A DNA stretch of 64,000 bases from an uncultured Pirellulaceae bacterium (GTDB lineage: Bacteria > Planctomycetota > Planctomycetia > Pirellulales > Pirellulaceae), in the NCBI GenBank assembly GCA_937928555.1, contig CALFWR010000072.1, positions 31,934 to 95,933 on the forward strand. Direction: 5' to 3'. The notes under the pieces are model-generated. The model did not search any database. It saw only the letters and a program-made list of their open reading frames with translations, and had not been told where the DNA came from. This document shows, piece after piece, positions 24,164-33,860 of the stretch. A program made the position numbers and the translations under genes. Numbering within the stretch: the stretch's first letter is position 1; every line of letters begins with the position of its first letter.

Positions 24164-25249
24164 ATGAGCCGAATTTCCACTATTGCGATCTTGGTTTGTG
24201 CCTTGACGGTCGGCATTACTTCTTCACCCGATTCCTCTGGACAAAGGTTTCAAAGTCGTAGCCAGCGTCAGTCCGACACGGCCACCAAGCGACTGATCGA
24301 GCTCAGGGTCCAGGTCCACCCACGCAGCCCGCTCGGCACCCAGCAAGAGTGGATGCAGGCACTGGCCGAAGTCGGCGCAGAGCAGCTGAAAATCGAGACA
24401 TCGAAGAAATCCCGACCGTCGTTTGAAGAAATCGGCAGCGGCCCCCGGAAAACGCTGTCAGTAACCGCAATCGTCAATCGAGGCAAACTGCACCTTCCCG
24501 GCGGCCAGTTCACCGCGCGGCAAACTGCAGCGATCAAGGCACACTTGGACAAACTGCGCGCCGATGGCGGTGAAGCAACCGTTGCCAAAAAAGTTGCCTT
24601 TGGCTTGACTGCTAAACAACTCATCGGCATTCACGAGCAGTTCGAAGCGGTCAAAAGCCCATCCACCAAAGACCAACCTGCTGCCGATGTCGCCCGGTCA
24701 CTGATAGCCCGTTGCGGCTATAAGGTAACCATCTCCGGTGCCGCCAGCCAAAAACTGGCGACCTCTGAAGAGAACCTTTCATCGGAACTGAATGGATTCA
24801 CCGCTGGCACCTCACTGGCGTACGCGCTTCGAACGATGGGACTGGTCTTTCGACCCCAGCGCAAAACCGGGCAGCCGATTGAGCTACAAGTTGACGTCGC
24901 CAACGCAGAGCAAACGAATTGGCCGGTGGGATGGCCGGTCGAGGAAAAACTGCGTGAGTCGGTGCCAAAAATGTTCACCAAGATCGATCTTCAAGTGCAA
25001 CAGAACCCGATCCTCGACGTGCTTGGTGCGATCGAATCCCGCGGCGGAACCCCCTTTTTCTACGACGATGCGAGACTGAAACTAAAAAAAATTGACCTAG
25101 CAAATCTCAAAGTCGACTACGTCAAAAACAGGACGTCTTACTATTCGGCGGCCGTGGGCGTGCTGAAACAAAGCAAACCGTCACTCAAATTCGATCTTCG
25201 TATCGACGAAACGGGGAAACGATTCTTCTGGATTACCCCGGTAAACTAG
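24164..25249 (+). CDS. Secreted protein of unknown function
   Basis: I do not recognise a family. From MSRISTIAIL the protein has 361 residues with a signal peptide (LVCALTVGITSSPDSSGQ). The mature part has alternating strands and helices: LIELRVQVHPRSPLGTQQEW, VTAIVNRGKLHLPGGQFTAR and a C-terminal segment VLGAIESRGGTPFFYDDARLK followed by LRIDETGKRFFWITPVN. The middle half has FTAGTSLAYALRTMGLVFRP, which reads like a secretin/TonB short N-terminal (STN)-like fold, but this is weak. The start was placed at the Met before the signal peptide. The PQQ-propeller gene begins about 100 bp downstream on the same strand. A role in the envelope is likely but unproven. Confidence 0.55.
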   Translation: MSRISTIAILVCALTVGITSSPDSSGQRFQSRSQRQSDTATKRLIELRVQVHPRSPLGTQQEWMQALAEVGAEQLKIETSKKSRPSFEEIGSGPRKTLSVTAIVNRGKLHLPGGQFTARQTAAIKAHLDKLRADGGEATVAKKVAFGLTAKQLIGIHEQFEAVKSPSTKDQPAADVARSLIARCGYKVTISGAASQKLATSEENLSSELNGFTAGTSLAYALRTMGLVFRPQRKTGQPIELQVDVANAEQTNWPVGWPVEEKLRESVPKMFTKIDLQVQQNPILDVLGAIESRGGTPFFYDDARLKLKKIDLANLKVDYVKNRTSYYSAAVGVLKQSKPSLKFDLRIDETGKRFFWITPVN

Positions 25250-25352
25250 CCGACACTCCGCATAACTGGCCCTGCGTTTTGTGCAACGTCACAGCTTTCT
25301 TGCTGTGCTTTTCAGCTACAATTTACCCATTCGAATTCTGCTGGAACCAAAT

Positions 25353-26732
25353 ATGTTGCGATCTGCTTTCGCCCTGATCATTGCGGGCCTGTTCTTTAGC
25401 TCTTCAGTCGATGCACAAACCGACTGGCTGAACTTTCGTGGCCACCAGGGCAACGGAGTTTCCTCAACGGCAACTCCGCCGACAACCTGGAGCGACACTG
25501 AAAATATCGCCTGGAAAAAGAAGATCCCCGGTCTGGGCTCTTCGTCACCCATCGTTGTCGGCAACCGGGTGATTATCACCGCGGCCGCGCTCAGCGATCC
25601 CGATGCCGAACTTCCACGCCGACTGTCCCGCGCTGAACTTCGCAAGAAGTTTGACGAAAACGGTGATGGGCAGATCAGTCGAGCCGAACAAAACAAAGCC
25701 CGTGCATTCATGCGGGAACAACAAAAAAAGCGCCTCGTCGAACACAATTTCATGGTGCTGTGCTACGACCGCTCGTCAGGTGACCTGCTGTGGGAAAAGA
25801 AAGCCACCACCGGCACGCCCCACGAAGCCCACCATCCGGACCACGGCTATGCTTCGGCGTCGCCAACTTCCGATGGCGAAGTCATCCTTGTCAACTTTGG
25901 CTCCCAGGGGCTTTACTGCTTTGATCTGGAAGGCAACCTGCGATGGAAACGCGACGACCTTGGCAAAATGCAAACACGTGGCACATTCGGCGAAGGCAGC
26001 TCCGTCGCGATCGACGGCGACAGCGTTGTCCTTCCCTGGGACCACGAAGGACAGTCTCGCATCGAGGTCATCAATCGACTTTCTGGCGAAACCATCTGGT
26101 CCAAAGACCGCGACGAGCCATCCAACTGGGTGACACCGCGCATTGCAGAAGTCGCAGGTCGAAAACAGATCGTTCAGGTCGGTCAGAACTTTTCGCGGGG
26201 CTACGACCTTGCCACCGGCGAAGAACTCTGGCAGGCCAGCGGCATGTCGCAACGACCGGTCTCCACACCCGCCTTGATGGGCAACATGGCATTCGTTTCG
26301 AGTGCACGCGGCGGTGCGATTCTTCAGGCGATTCGCCTAGACCAACAGGGTGACATCACGAAATCCGGAATCGAATGGACCGTCAGCAAGCAAACTCCCG
26401 ACATCCCGTCGCTGTTGCTTTCGGAGAACCGGCTGTTCTTCGTCGGTTCCAACAGCGGAATCCTCTCATGCGTCGATGCGAAAACCGGCCAGAACCTTTT
26501 CGGACCCTCGCGGCTGCCGATCTCGGCCGTTTACTCTTCGCCGGTGGCGGCAAACGGCAACGTCTACATCACCGGGCGTGACGGAAAGACCTTGGTGGTC
26601 GGCGACAGCGTGACGTTTGAACGCGTGGCGCTGAACGACATCGGAGAGCCCGTCGATGCCACCCTGGCCCCAGCGGGCAATGAGATTTTCATCCGCGGAC
26701 GTGACCACCTGTTTTGCGTACGGAACAAGTAA
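25353..26732 (+). CDS. Secreted PQQ-type beta-propeller protein with an EF-hand
   Basis: The protein has 459 residues from MLRSAFALI, with a signal peptide ending SSVDAQ. It then shows the PQQ-enzyme-like eight-blade pattern: TDWLNFRGHQGNGVS, IAWKKKIPGLGSSSPIVVGN, GDLLWEKKA, LRWKRDDLGK, ETIWSKDRDE, GEELWQASGM and VDAKTGQNLFGP. An EF-hand loop DENGDGQISRAE is inserted between the first blades near residue 105. Such DWPxFRG-type outer-surface propellers are very common in planctomycetes and mostly have no known substrate. Catalytic residues of true alcohol dehydrogenases are not evident, so a structural or carbohydrate-binding role is as likely as an enzyme role. Confidence 0.8.
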   Translation: MLRSAFALIIAGLFFSSSVDAQTDWLNFRGHQGNGVSSTATPPTTWSDTENIAWKKKIPGLGSSSPIVVGNRVIITAAALSDPDAELPRRLSRAELRKKFDENGDGQISRAEQNKARAFMREQQKKRLVEHNFMVLCYDRSSGDLLWEKKATTGTPHEAHHPDHGYASASPTSDGEVILVNFGSQGLYCFDLEGNLRWKRDDLGKMQTRGTFGEGSSVAIDGDSVVLPWDHEGQSRIEVINRLSGETIWSKDRDEPSNWVTPRIAEVAGRKQIVQVGQNFSRGYDLATGEELWQASGMSQRPVSTPALMGNMAFVSSARGGAILQAIRLDQQGDITKSGIEWTVSKQTPDIPSLLLSENRLFFVGSNSGILSCVDAKTGQNLFGPSRLPISAVYSSPVAANGNVYITGRDGKTLVVGDSVTFERVALNDIGEPVDATLAPAGNEIFIRGRDHLFCVRNK

Positions 26733-26926
26733 GCCTGCGGAAAACGACGCAAATTCGATCACGTGCAGCGGATTCGTTTCGTTCGCTCAGTCCTGATGCC
26801 CTGATCGTCGCTACCGAATTCCGGCGGCAAGCGACGCGACTGGACCTCCCGATTGGAAACCCTGCAAAGCCGACGGCGCCATCGGGTGCAATCGGAACGA
26901 TGTGTGGTCCTGCGGCTTCGGCCGCG

Positions 26927-28051
26927 CTACTTCATCTTGACCTTCATCGAAACGCGGGCATCCTTACGCAGCACCCACTGGCCTTCCATCATGCGGTTCT
27001 TGACTAGGGCTTTGACCATGTATTCTTCCCCGGAACCCGCATCGTTGGGGGGAATAACTTTGACAATGCCATCAAAGTCCATTTGCTCGTTCTGTGCCAA
27101 CTCGACACTGACAACCACGGGCTTGTTCAACAACTCGTGAGCGTTGAACTCGGAGTAGCGAATCAGACCTTGGACATACATCTCGTCCATTCTCGCGACC
27201 TTGGCGATCGGTTCGCCGGCCTGAACCCACTCGCCGGCGTGCTTGAATAGCTCGACCACGACTCCGTCAAATCGAACAGCCACAAGGTGCCTTGCCAGGC
27301 GTTCGCGATACTGGTCCAACTGAGCGGTAACTTCTTCGAATTCAATGCGGGCTTCTTTTTTCTGCTGCTTGGCGGCATCGATTTCCAGTCTGGATCGTTC
27401 GTATTGAAACTTCGCGCGATCAAGTTCCGCTGCCGATCGTGCCCCTTTGACGGCAAGCCTTCTGGTTGTTTCGTATTCGTTTTTCGCCAGTTCATATGCT
27501 TTGACCTGCGCCAGGATCGTCGTGCGGTCCTCGGCACGCTCGAGGGCAAGCTCCTGACGTTTCAGGATTGTCTGGATTTCAAGCTCTTGCAGTTTGGAGT
27601 TGATGCGAGCAATCGCCTTTCCGGTCGGAACTGCGTCACCTTCGTGTACCGTAACCTCCATCAGGTCGCCAATCTCCAGTGCCGGCACATCCACGACCTC
27701 AACGAACTCAACGCTACAGCTTCCCACGTCCGCCCAGGGGCCACGACTGTTAGACGGTTCTGCGGTGCCAGCCTGCCGCGATTGCGATGGCGTCGTGTTC
27801 GAAGGCAACATCGCCTTGGGAGTGCTCTGTTGTTGGAATCGAGCACGGGGCGGACCTTGTTTGGTCGGATTGGGCGTGTACTGACTGACGCCGGGGGTCT
27901 CCCGACTGGACTGGCCGTTTTTGTACGCCGAACCCTGGAACGATTTGCCTTGCGCATTTTGCGCAAACACGCCTTCCACATCCAACGTCATCACGCCAAC
28001 GGCGACTACGATCAACAGGGCAAAGTTTGATTTCGTTAAAGAGTAATTCAT
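26927..28051 (-). CDS. HlyD/RND-type periplasmic adaptor (membrane fusion protein)
   Basis: The protein has 374 residues with a signal peptide (SNFALLIVVAVGVMTLDVEG) and a Gln/Pro/Ser-rich leader. Adaptor features follow: a lipoyl-like half-motif LEIGDLMEVTVHEGDAVPTG near residue 130, a long helical hairpin (ELQTILKRQELALERAEDRT to YRERLARHLVAV) and the second lipoyl half VRFDGVVVELFKHAGEWVQAGE, then a beta-barrel domain ending at KMK. This class bridges an inner-membrane pump to the outer membrane. No pump gene is adjacent in the window. The next gene upstream on the same strand is a GAF-HlyD fusion, so the two may serve one exporter. Confidence 0.82.
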   Translation of the reverse strand: MNYSLTKSNFALLIVVAVGVMTLDVEGVFAQNAQGKSFQGSAYKNGQSSRETPGVSQYTPNPTKQGPPRARFQQQSTPKAMLPSNTTPSQSRQAGTAEPSNSRGPWADVGSCSVEFVEVVDVPALEIGDLMEVTVHEGDAVPTGKAIARINSKLQELEIQTILKRQELALERAEDRTTILAQVKAYELAKNEYETTRRLAVKGARSAAELDRAKFQYERSRLEIDAAKQQKKEARIEFEEVTAQLDQYRERLARHLVAVRFDGVVVELFKHAGEWVQAGEPIAKVARMDEMYVQGLIRYSEFNAHELLNKPVVVSVELAQNEQMDFDGIVKVIPPNDAGSGEEYMVKALVKNRMMEGQWVLRKDARVSMKVKMK

Positions 28052-28301
28052 CGAACTCTCAATTCCATTGAAATGGGTTAGTGCCTGCGACCAGCTTTGG
28101 CTTGGACAGCAGAAGCACTGGTGTGCGGGTCGAAAAGATGTACGTCACAGGAGAAAAATCGGCATCTGAAAGTCACGCAAAACAGTCAAATTCTGTCCGC
28201 TAGCAAACCACCGGCCTCTGACAACTCCAGTTTAGAAGCCAACTGGGATCAAGAAAACCAAAAAGCGGCAGGACGCCAGTGATATTCGCGGTTCTTTTGG
28301 C

Positions 28302-30479
28302 TCAGAACCAAAACTGCCAGCGGGACTTAACTGTCTCGATCAGTTCATAAAACATCGAATAACCGATCGAAGCGGACCCACAGTGAACTTTCGCACGTGC
28401 TCGGGTTCCGGATTTGAGCAGTTCTGCGGGCACTTCAGAATTCAGGAACGCAACACGAACGAGAGCACAATTGCCTTCCTCGGAGTAAACGTCCAGCTTC
28501 TGATCAACCGAAATCAACTCGCCTTCGAATTCGCGACCGGGCCAGGAGAGCAGGGCGAATGTGACTTTTAATCCGGAATCGGATGCTTTCAACTCGCGGG
28601 CCAAATGAGCCAACCTCCGCTCGGGCATCTCAAGCTCCAACAGCCACTGCGTGTCCGGCGGGACCACGGTCATCAGGTGCTGACCAAAACGCACCGGACG
28701 CCTCATCAGGTTCTGGCGAACCTGCCAATTGACGACCTGGCCATCGATCGGGGCACGGACTTCAAGCTTGCTCTGTTCCAACAGCAGGTGATCCAGCTCC
28801 CGCGTCAGGTTTTTGAAATTTTGTTCGGCTCGGTCATACTGAAACGAATACGCGGCTTTGTCTTCCGGGGTGCGAGCTGTTGCTTTTCGGTGCCCCGAGT
28901 CGTCACGTTCCTGTCGTGCCTGACTGATTTGGCCCCGCAGGTTCTCAATTTCCAGATCCAACCTTGAACTGGCCAGTTGAGCCAGCAGGTCGCCTTGCTG
29001 CACAACCGTGTTGCCGGCATCGGAAACATTCACGGCAGTCAAAATTCCATCAATCGGCGCGTATATCTCGTGCTTTTGTTCTGGCACCAACGCCCCGTTG
29101 GCTCCCAGCGAAAACGGATAGGGAAACAGACACAGAAACGCGACAACTCCCGCCACCGCCGCAGCGACCAACGCGGTGCGAACAAGCTTTCGCCCGCGAA
29201 ACTGACCAGTGAGCGCACCGATGGCTTTCCAGAGCGGCAAAAGAAAAATGCTCTGATGATCAAGGCAATTGGTCAGCGAAACTTCGGAGTGCTGCACAAC
29301 CAGTTCCGCACTGGCCTTGAGTTCCCGGGTGGAGTCGGATTCGGCGAGCTGTTCAATGACAATCGCACCGACAGGTTTTCGATTGCGGGAAAGCCCTTCG
29401 TCGCCTTCGTCGCCTTCGACCGTTTCGAGCAATGGCAACACAACCAGCATCCGGGCATGCGACCGATCGACGTGATCGTGGACCCGTTTTTCAAGTTGCG
29501 GCGGAAGGTCAGCACTCTGCCCATCAAACCAAAGCTCCCGTCGTGTTTTGACCACCGCGGTGGCCAGACGCGAAAGCGTTTTGACTTGCTCGCTACGTCG
29601 TTCAATGGAATCCAACCCACTGACGGCTTTGATGTGGCAGCGACTTCCCTGCATCAGCCCTACGCTAACACGATCGCAACCGATCAGACGCCGGCCTTCA
29701 TTGGCGATCGCGTACGCCGTTTCTGTTGTATCGAGTCCCGCATGAACCGACTGCACAAACTGCTCGAGTCGATGCCAAATCTTTTCCTGTTTTTGGTACG
29801 ATCGCAATCTAAGGTTCGAAAGAAACTCGCTCGCGATCTCGCTCATCTGCAGCACAAAACGAAGGTACCCGCGCTGCGTCGTCGGACCCGCTCCGGCCCG
29901 CTGGAAAACCTCGACCAGCCCCACCACTTCGCCATCGACACGCAGCGGTGCGATCACCAGAAGCTGACTGGTTGGGTTTTCACCGGCCTGGTTCTTGCTG
30001 CCGGCCCCCGGTGGAATCAAAGCCGGTTCGCCGGTCTCACATAGCCGACGGACCAGCAGGCTGTGACGATTGCGGGCTTCCTCGTCGTCACCCAGGCTGG
30101 TCTGCTTCAGGTTGATGTGTACCTGAAGGTCGATGGCTTTGTTTTCTGCATCAATCGTCCAGATCGCGCCGCCCACCGATGCCAACGCGGTTACGATTCG
30201 GGTGAGGAATCCTTCGTAGAATTCCTCGGCATTGACGCTGCCTTTGGAGAGCTGATGGACTTCGTCGACAAGCTCACGGATCTGCGCACGTGTCTTGTCA
30301 ACCAGCGCGGATTCAGATTGGGTCAGATCAACGCGACGCCTGCTGGATCGCTTGCTGCTGGTTGCCGCCGTCGCCGCGGTTGGCGCGGTTGGCGCATCAG
30401 ACACCGCTTCACTGCCTGCGTCTGGGTCAGCAGGAAGAATTTGAGGGCTTTGCGGTCCTGTTCCGGGATCGTTGACCAT
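28302..30479 (-). CDS. GAF-domain and HlyD-like membrane fusion protein
   Basis: The protein has 725 residues with an unusual order. An N-terminal Ala/Thr/Asp-rich region (1-45) is followed by two GAF-like domains (about 60-215, around GGAIWTIDAENKAIDLQVHI, and about 230-400, around RLIGCDRVSVGLMQG and GAIVIEQLAES), a single membrane helix near 440 (LVRTALVAAAVAGVVAFLCL), then a HlyD-like adaptor: PIDGILTAVNVSDAGNTVVQ, a helical hairpin, and APIDGQVVNWQVRQNLMRRP. A cytoplasmic sensor thus appears joined to a periplasmic adaptor in one chain. The start MVNDPGTG at 30479 is only 195 bp from the divergent rhomboid gene. GAF ligands are unknown; the exporter partner is outside the window. Confidence 0.75.
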   Translation of the reverse strand: MVNDPGTGPQSPQILPADPDAGSEAVSDAPTAPTAATAATSSKRSSRRRVDLTQSESALVDKTRAQIRELVDEVHQLSKGSVNAEEFYEGFLTRIVTALASVGGAIWTIDAENKAIDLQVHINLKQTSLGDDEEARNRHSLLVRRLCETGEPALIPPGAGSKNQAGENPTSQLLVIAPLRVDGEVVGLVEVFQRAGAGPTTQRGYLRFVLQMSEIASEFLSNLRLRSYQKQEKIWHRLEQFVQSVHAGLDTTETAYAIANEGRRLIGCDRVSVGLMQGSRCHIKAVSGLDSIERRSEQVKTLSRLATAVVKTRRELWFDGQSADLPPQLEKRVHDHVDRSHARMLVVLPLLETVEGDEGDEGLSRNRKPVGAIVIEQLAESDSTRELKASAELVVQHSEVSLTNCLDHQSIFLLPLWKAIGALTGQFRGRKLVRTALVAAAVAGVVAFLCLFPYPFSLGANGALVPEQKHEIYAPIDGILTAVNVSDAGNTVVQQGDLLAQLASSRLDLEIENLRGQISQARQERDDSGHRKATARTPEDKAAYSFQYDRAEQNFKNLTRELDHLLLEQSKLEVRAPIDGQVVNWQVRQNLMRRPVRFGQHLMTVVPPDTQWLLELEMPERRLAHLARELKASDSGLKVTFALLSWPGREFEGELISVDQKLDVYSEEGNCALVRVAFLNSEVPAELLKSGTRARAKVHCGSASIGYSMFYELIETVKSRWQFWF

Positions 30480-30673
30480 AAAGGGCTATGAAAAATCGCT
30501 GTGAAGTGGACAACGTGGGTCGGGATCGGCAATAATCTCCACTGCCGATCGCTGAAGTACCCAAAACGGGGACTTTCGTTGAATCGGTGTGACGTGGCAA
30601 GCTTGATTTGGACCAGCGATGCTGGCAATCTCGTCAACTTGCATACCTTCTGGAAGAATGCGAAAGATAGCCA

Positions 30674-31705
30674 ATGAGACTTGTCGGGGAACTGTCCAGC
30701 GAAGAACAGGCAAGCAAATTCTCTGCCTGGCTTTTGACGCGTTCAATCGACTCCCACGTCGATCAGGCAGGGGACGTTTTTGAGATCTGGATCAAGGACG
30801 AGGATGCCTTTGATGAAGCCCGCGACGAGCTGGTGAAGTTTCGCGAGAACCCGGACTTGGAGCAATACAAGTCCGCGCTCAACACCGCTGCCAAAATCGA
30901 AAAGCAGAAACAGGCCAAAGTCCAGCAATACAAAAAGAACGTCAAGCAGGGCGTTCAAAAGCGAAGCATCCTCGAAGTCGCTCCGCTGACGATCGCGCTG
31001 CTGGGCATTTCTGCTTTGGTGGCAATCATGACCGATTTTGGATCAATAGAAAAAGCTGATCGGGCCATGTCTAGGGCACTGCAATTCGTGTCAGTCGACT
31101 CGCCCAACGAAGATCTTATCCGCGACTACATCATGTCACGGGACAAGTTTTCAGTGCGACTTGCGAGCATCTACCGCGGGGAGTTCTGGCGTGCGGTGTC
31201 TCCGATCTTCATTCACTACGGCGCGATGCACATCGTCTTCAACATGGTTTGGCTGATTTATTTTGGTCGCATGATTGAACAGCGATACGGCACGTTGCGG
31301 ATGTTCATGATCGTCATATTCACGGCAATATTTTCCAACGCCATGCAGGCACTGGTTCCCGAAAGCGTAGGGGGCTCGATACCCTACCTGGCTTCCGAAG
31401 GTTCACTTCTGATCACCCGCTTTGGTGGAATGTCGGGTGTTAACTACGGACTCTTTGGCTTTATCTGGATCCGCTTTCTCTACGATCGCGGCTCCGGACT
31501 TTTCTTGTCCCAGTCAACGATCCTGCTGATGCTGGGCTGGCTTGTGTTTTGTATTGTCTCGCCTAACATCACGTCACTTGATGGCTCATCGGGATCGGTC
31601 GCAAACTGGGCACACGGTGGTGGGCTGGTGATGGGCATGCTGCTGGGGCTTTCGCCACTGGGAAAGGCCTTCATCCGCCGCCGGAAAAAGGACACCAGTT
31701 CCTGA
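30674..31705 (+). CDS. GlpG-like rhomboid intramembrane serine protease
   Basis: The protein has 343 residues. The N-terminal 65 residues (SEEQASKFSAWLLTRSIDSH to ELVKFRENPD) look like the cytosolic domain of E. coli GlpG. A linker rich in Lys and Gln follows, then the rhomboid core: WRAVSPIFIHYGAMHIVFN (the WR and H-x4-H-x3-N features), the catalytic serine motif GGMSGVNYG with S254, and the catalytic histidine in WAHGGGLVMG at H314. Six or seven membrane segments are present. It is monocistronic, with a terminator 60 bases downstream. Rhomboids cut single-span membrane proteins; substrates here are unknown. Confidence 0.92.
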   Translation: MRLVGELSSEEQASKFSAWLLTRSIDSHVDQAGDVFEIWIKDEDAFDEARDELVKFRENPDLEQYKSALNTAAKIEKQKQAKVQQYKKNVKQGVQKRSILEVAPLTIALLGISALVAIMTDFGSIEKADRAMSRALQFVSVDSPNEDLIRDYIMSRDKFSVRLASIYRGEFWRAVSPIFIHYGAMHIVFNMVWLIYFGRMIEQRYGTLRMFMIVIFTAIFSNAMQALVPESVGGSIPYLASEGSLLITRFGGMSGVNYGLFGFIWIRFLYDRGSGLFLSQSTILLMLGWLVFCIVSPNITSLDGSSGSVANWAHGGGLVMGMLLGLSPLGKAFIRRRKKDTSS

Positions 31706-31764
31706 TTCGTGGATGTAGTTTCCAAGCCATAAACCGCAACCACAAACGTACAACCCGAAACGAC

Positions 31765-31796
31765 AAGAGCAGGCCAGGTTGGCCTGCTCTTTTTTC
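31765..31796 (+). terminator. Rho-independent terminator after the rhomboid gene
   Basis: A perfect 11 bp stem, AAGAGCAGGCC with GGCCTGCTCTT, a 5-base loop and a following T run. Confidence 0.93.
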
Positions 31797-31818
31797 ATGG
31801 ATACCGTCGTTGGCGTTT

Positions 31819-32913
31819 CTAACGTCTTTGCGGAGGTACTGCTCCGGCAGATCCACCTGTCATTGCGTGGCGTGGGACTTTCTTCCAGCCAAGGGGAACA
31901 TTGGGGCGAGCAAAGCGAGAAACGAAGTTACGGAAACCCAAAACGGCTCCGTTTAACGTCGGTTTTCCAAACATGATGTACACACTCTTTAATTTGTTTT
32001 TGGCGGGACTGTAACCCGGCAGGTACATATGGATGGCTTTGGGAATGAAAGGATCTTGACTAAGAATAACCGCTGTCTTGAGGTAGGTCTGTGCATCAGA
32101 AGCACGCTTGGGCCAAATTTCCAGCCAGTATTCACCCTCAACACCCTCCGGCGGCGTGATCGGGCGAACCCAATATCGCTCAAGGATCTGATCCTTTCTC
32201 GCTCCGAACAGAAGAGGGATGGGACTATTCTGAATCGCACCCGCTCCACGCATCTCCGGTGGAAGGATCGTTTCGTAAAGCACCTTTGCTTCATAGTCAA
32301 ACTCGTAGATCCCGTTACCGTCGGTGATCCACTTTTCCCGATACTGCCCTTTCTCGTCTTTGATTTCCTCGTACTCTTTTCCCGGACCGGCAAATTTACC
32401 AATCCACTCTGTCTCGTAACTCGCTCGCCCGGGATCCGCGTACTGAATCTTGCCCCGGGCAATGGTCGCTGCGAGAGGCTGCCCGGTCTTGGGGTCGTGA
32501 TAATCGACGACGCTATTGTCATACATGTAGCGCTGAAAGTCGCACTCATAAAGCTTGATGCTTTCGCTTTCCTGCTGCCAATAATCCAAAATTGACTCGA
32601 CATACTGCTGGTCACGAGGACTCAGTTCCGCGAACGGACGCACCGGTTGACGGACCTGTTGCCCACCAGCCTGTGCCAAGCGGTCGGTATCTTCCCGACT
32701 AAGCCGCTGAATTGCACGAGGTGCAATCTGGCCTGAACTTGCCGGTTGCTCCTGGCTCTGTGCCCCACCCTGAGCCCGGGCGTAGTTCTGCGGAGTCGGA
32801 TCGTTCTGCTGAGTCGGATCGTTTTGCTGCTGTGCAAAAACGGAAACGGCCATGGTCAACGTTGCGACCACGGTAAGGGCGATGGTTGCCCCGGGAATAC
32901 GAAAGGCGCTCAT
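31819..32913 (-). CDS. TIGR03009-family planctomycete secreted protein
   Basis: The protein has 364 residues with a signal peptide (ATIALTVVATLTMAVSVFAQ), a Gln/Asn/Pro-rich segment with three similar units (QQNDPTQQNDPTPQN), then the core that I recognise as the planctomycete-restricted TIGR03009 domain: ESILDYWQQESESIKLYECD, IARGKIQYADPGRASYETEW, EKWITDGNGIYEFDYEAKVL and SPIPLLFGARKDQILERYWV. The fold resembles the LolA/LolB lipoprotein-carrier shape in strand order, but this is only an impression. The QNDPTQ units look like slippage-prone DNA repeats near 32800-32830. Convergent with the rhomboid gene. Function unknown. Confidence 0.8.
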   Translation of the reverse strand: MSAFRIPGATIALTVVATLTMAVSVFAQQQNDPTQQNDPTPQNYARAQGGAQSQEQPASSGQIAPRAIQRLSREDTDRLAQAGGQQVRQPVRPFAELSPRDQQYVESILDYWQQESESIKLYECDFQRYMYDNSVVDYHDPKTGQPLAATIARGKIQYADPGRASYETEWIGKFAGPGKEYEEIKDEKGQYREKWITDGNGIYEFDYEAKVLYETILPPEMRGAGAIQNSPIPLLFGARKDQILERYWVRPITPPEGVEGEYWLEIWPKRASDAQTYLKTAVILSQDPFIPKAIHMYLPGYSPAKNKLKSVYIMFGKPTLNGAVLGFRNFVSRFARPNVPLGWKKVPRHAMTGGSAGAVPPQRR

Positions 32914-33022
32914 TTTCTTCCTTGAAAGAGTCTTTCAGATATACAAGATCGCATCTTAGACGGTCGGGATTTGTAAACCCATATCAATCCCGATCCGGGA
33001 CCAAGCCATCACCGCTACTTCG

Positions 33023-33853
33023 CTAGCAGGCAATTCGCTCAATCGTGCCTTTGACGATCCGAGTCAACTTGGGCGCCGCAATTTGCCCAGCCTGAATCAC
33101 GTCTTCACCATCAGTTTGGACCTGCATGTCCGGATTGGCAACATTGGTAATGATCGAAACCGCCAAGGTTCGCATGCCGTATTTTGATGCCACGGTGACT
33201 TCGGGGACGGTCGACATGCCTGCCGCGTCGGCACCCAACGTTCTCAGACAGCGAATTTCAGCCCGCGTTTCATAGTTGGGCCCCAGCATCGCCGCATACA
33301 CGCCCTCATGCAACGCGAATCCCGATTCGCGGGCAATCCCATGCGCGAACCCGATCAGTTCACCGTCCAATGCGTCATCCGCACGCAGGGCAGGGCGGGC
33401 GGTGACGTTTTTGGGAAAGCCAACCCGAGTGCCGCGATTGAGAAAGTTCAAATGGCTTCGGAGCACCATCAAATCCCCGCACTTCATTTTCGGATTCAAG
33501 CCACCGGCCGCATTGCTGACAAAGAGAACTTCCACGCCCAAGCGCTGCATCACGTGGATCGGCAAGGTCGCGTCGTCAAAAGCGTATCCTTCGAACAGAT
33601 GAAACCGCCCCTGCATCGCGACCACATCCTGCCCACAAAGCTTTCCGCAAACAAGATTGCCCTTGTGGCCCGTCGCGGTGCTGTGCGGAAAGTTGGCAAT
33701 CGATTCGTAGGGCAGCGATGCTTCGGCATCAATCCCGTCAGCGATCTTGCCCGCGCCGGTTCCCAACACGATCCCGAAACGCGGCTTGCCCTGCCAGCGA
33801 CTTGCGATTGAATCGATGGCCTGCTGCAAACGGGTTTCGAACCAGTCCGCCAT
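33023..33853 (-). CDS. Purine nucleoside phosphorylase (trimeric PNP family), copy 2
   Basis: The protein has 276 residues. It splits purine nucleosides with phosphate to give free base and ribose-1-phosphate. PNP family II features: FGIVLGTGAGKIAD (phosphate loop), FPHSTATGHKGNLVCG, MQGRFHLFEGYAF, VSNAAGGLNPKMKCGDLMVL, GPNYETRAEIRCLRTLGADA and AGMSTVPEVTVASKYGMRTL. The glycine loop reads GTGAGKIAD, whereas the neighbour has GTGLGPLAE, the commoner form. The upstream gene (33861-34688) is a paralogue only 7 bases away, so they are a tandem duplication in one operon. Substrate preference may have diverged between the two. Confidence 0.88.
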   Translation of the reverse strand: MADWFETRLQQAIDSIASRWQGKPRFGIVLGTGAGKIADGIDAEASLPYESIANFPHSTATGHKGNLVCGKLCGQDVVAMQGRFHLFEGYAFDDATLPIHVMQRLGVEVLFVSNAAGGLNPKMKCGDLMVLRSHLNFLNRGTRVGFPKNVTARPALRADDALDGELIGFAHGIARESGFALHEGVYAAMLGPNYETRAEIRCLRTLGADAAGMSTVPEVTVASKYGMRTLAVSIITNVANPDMQVQTDGEDVIQAGQIAAPKLTRIVKGTIERIAC

Positions 33854-33860
33854 CGCGACC

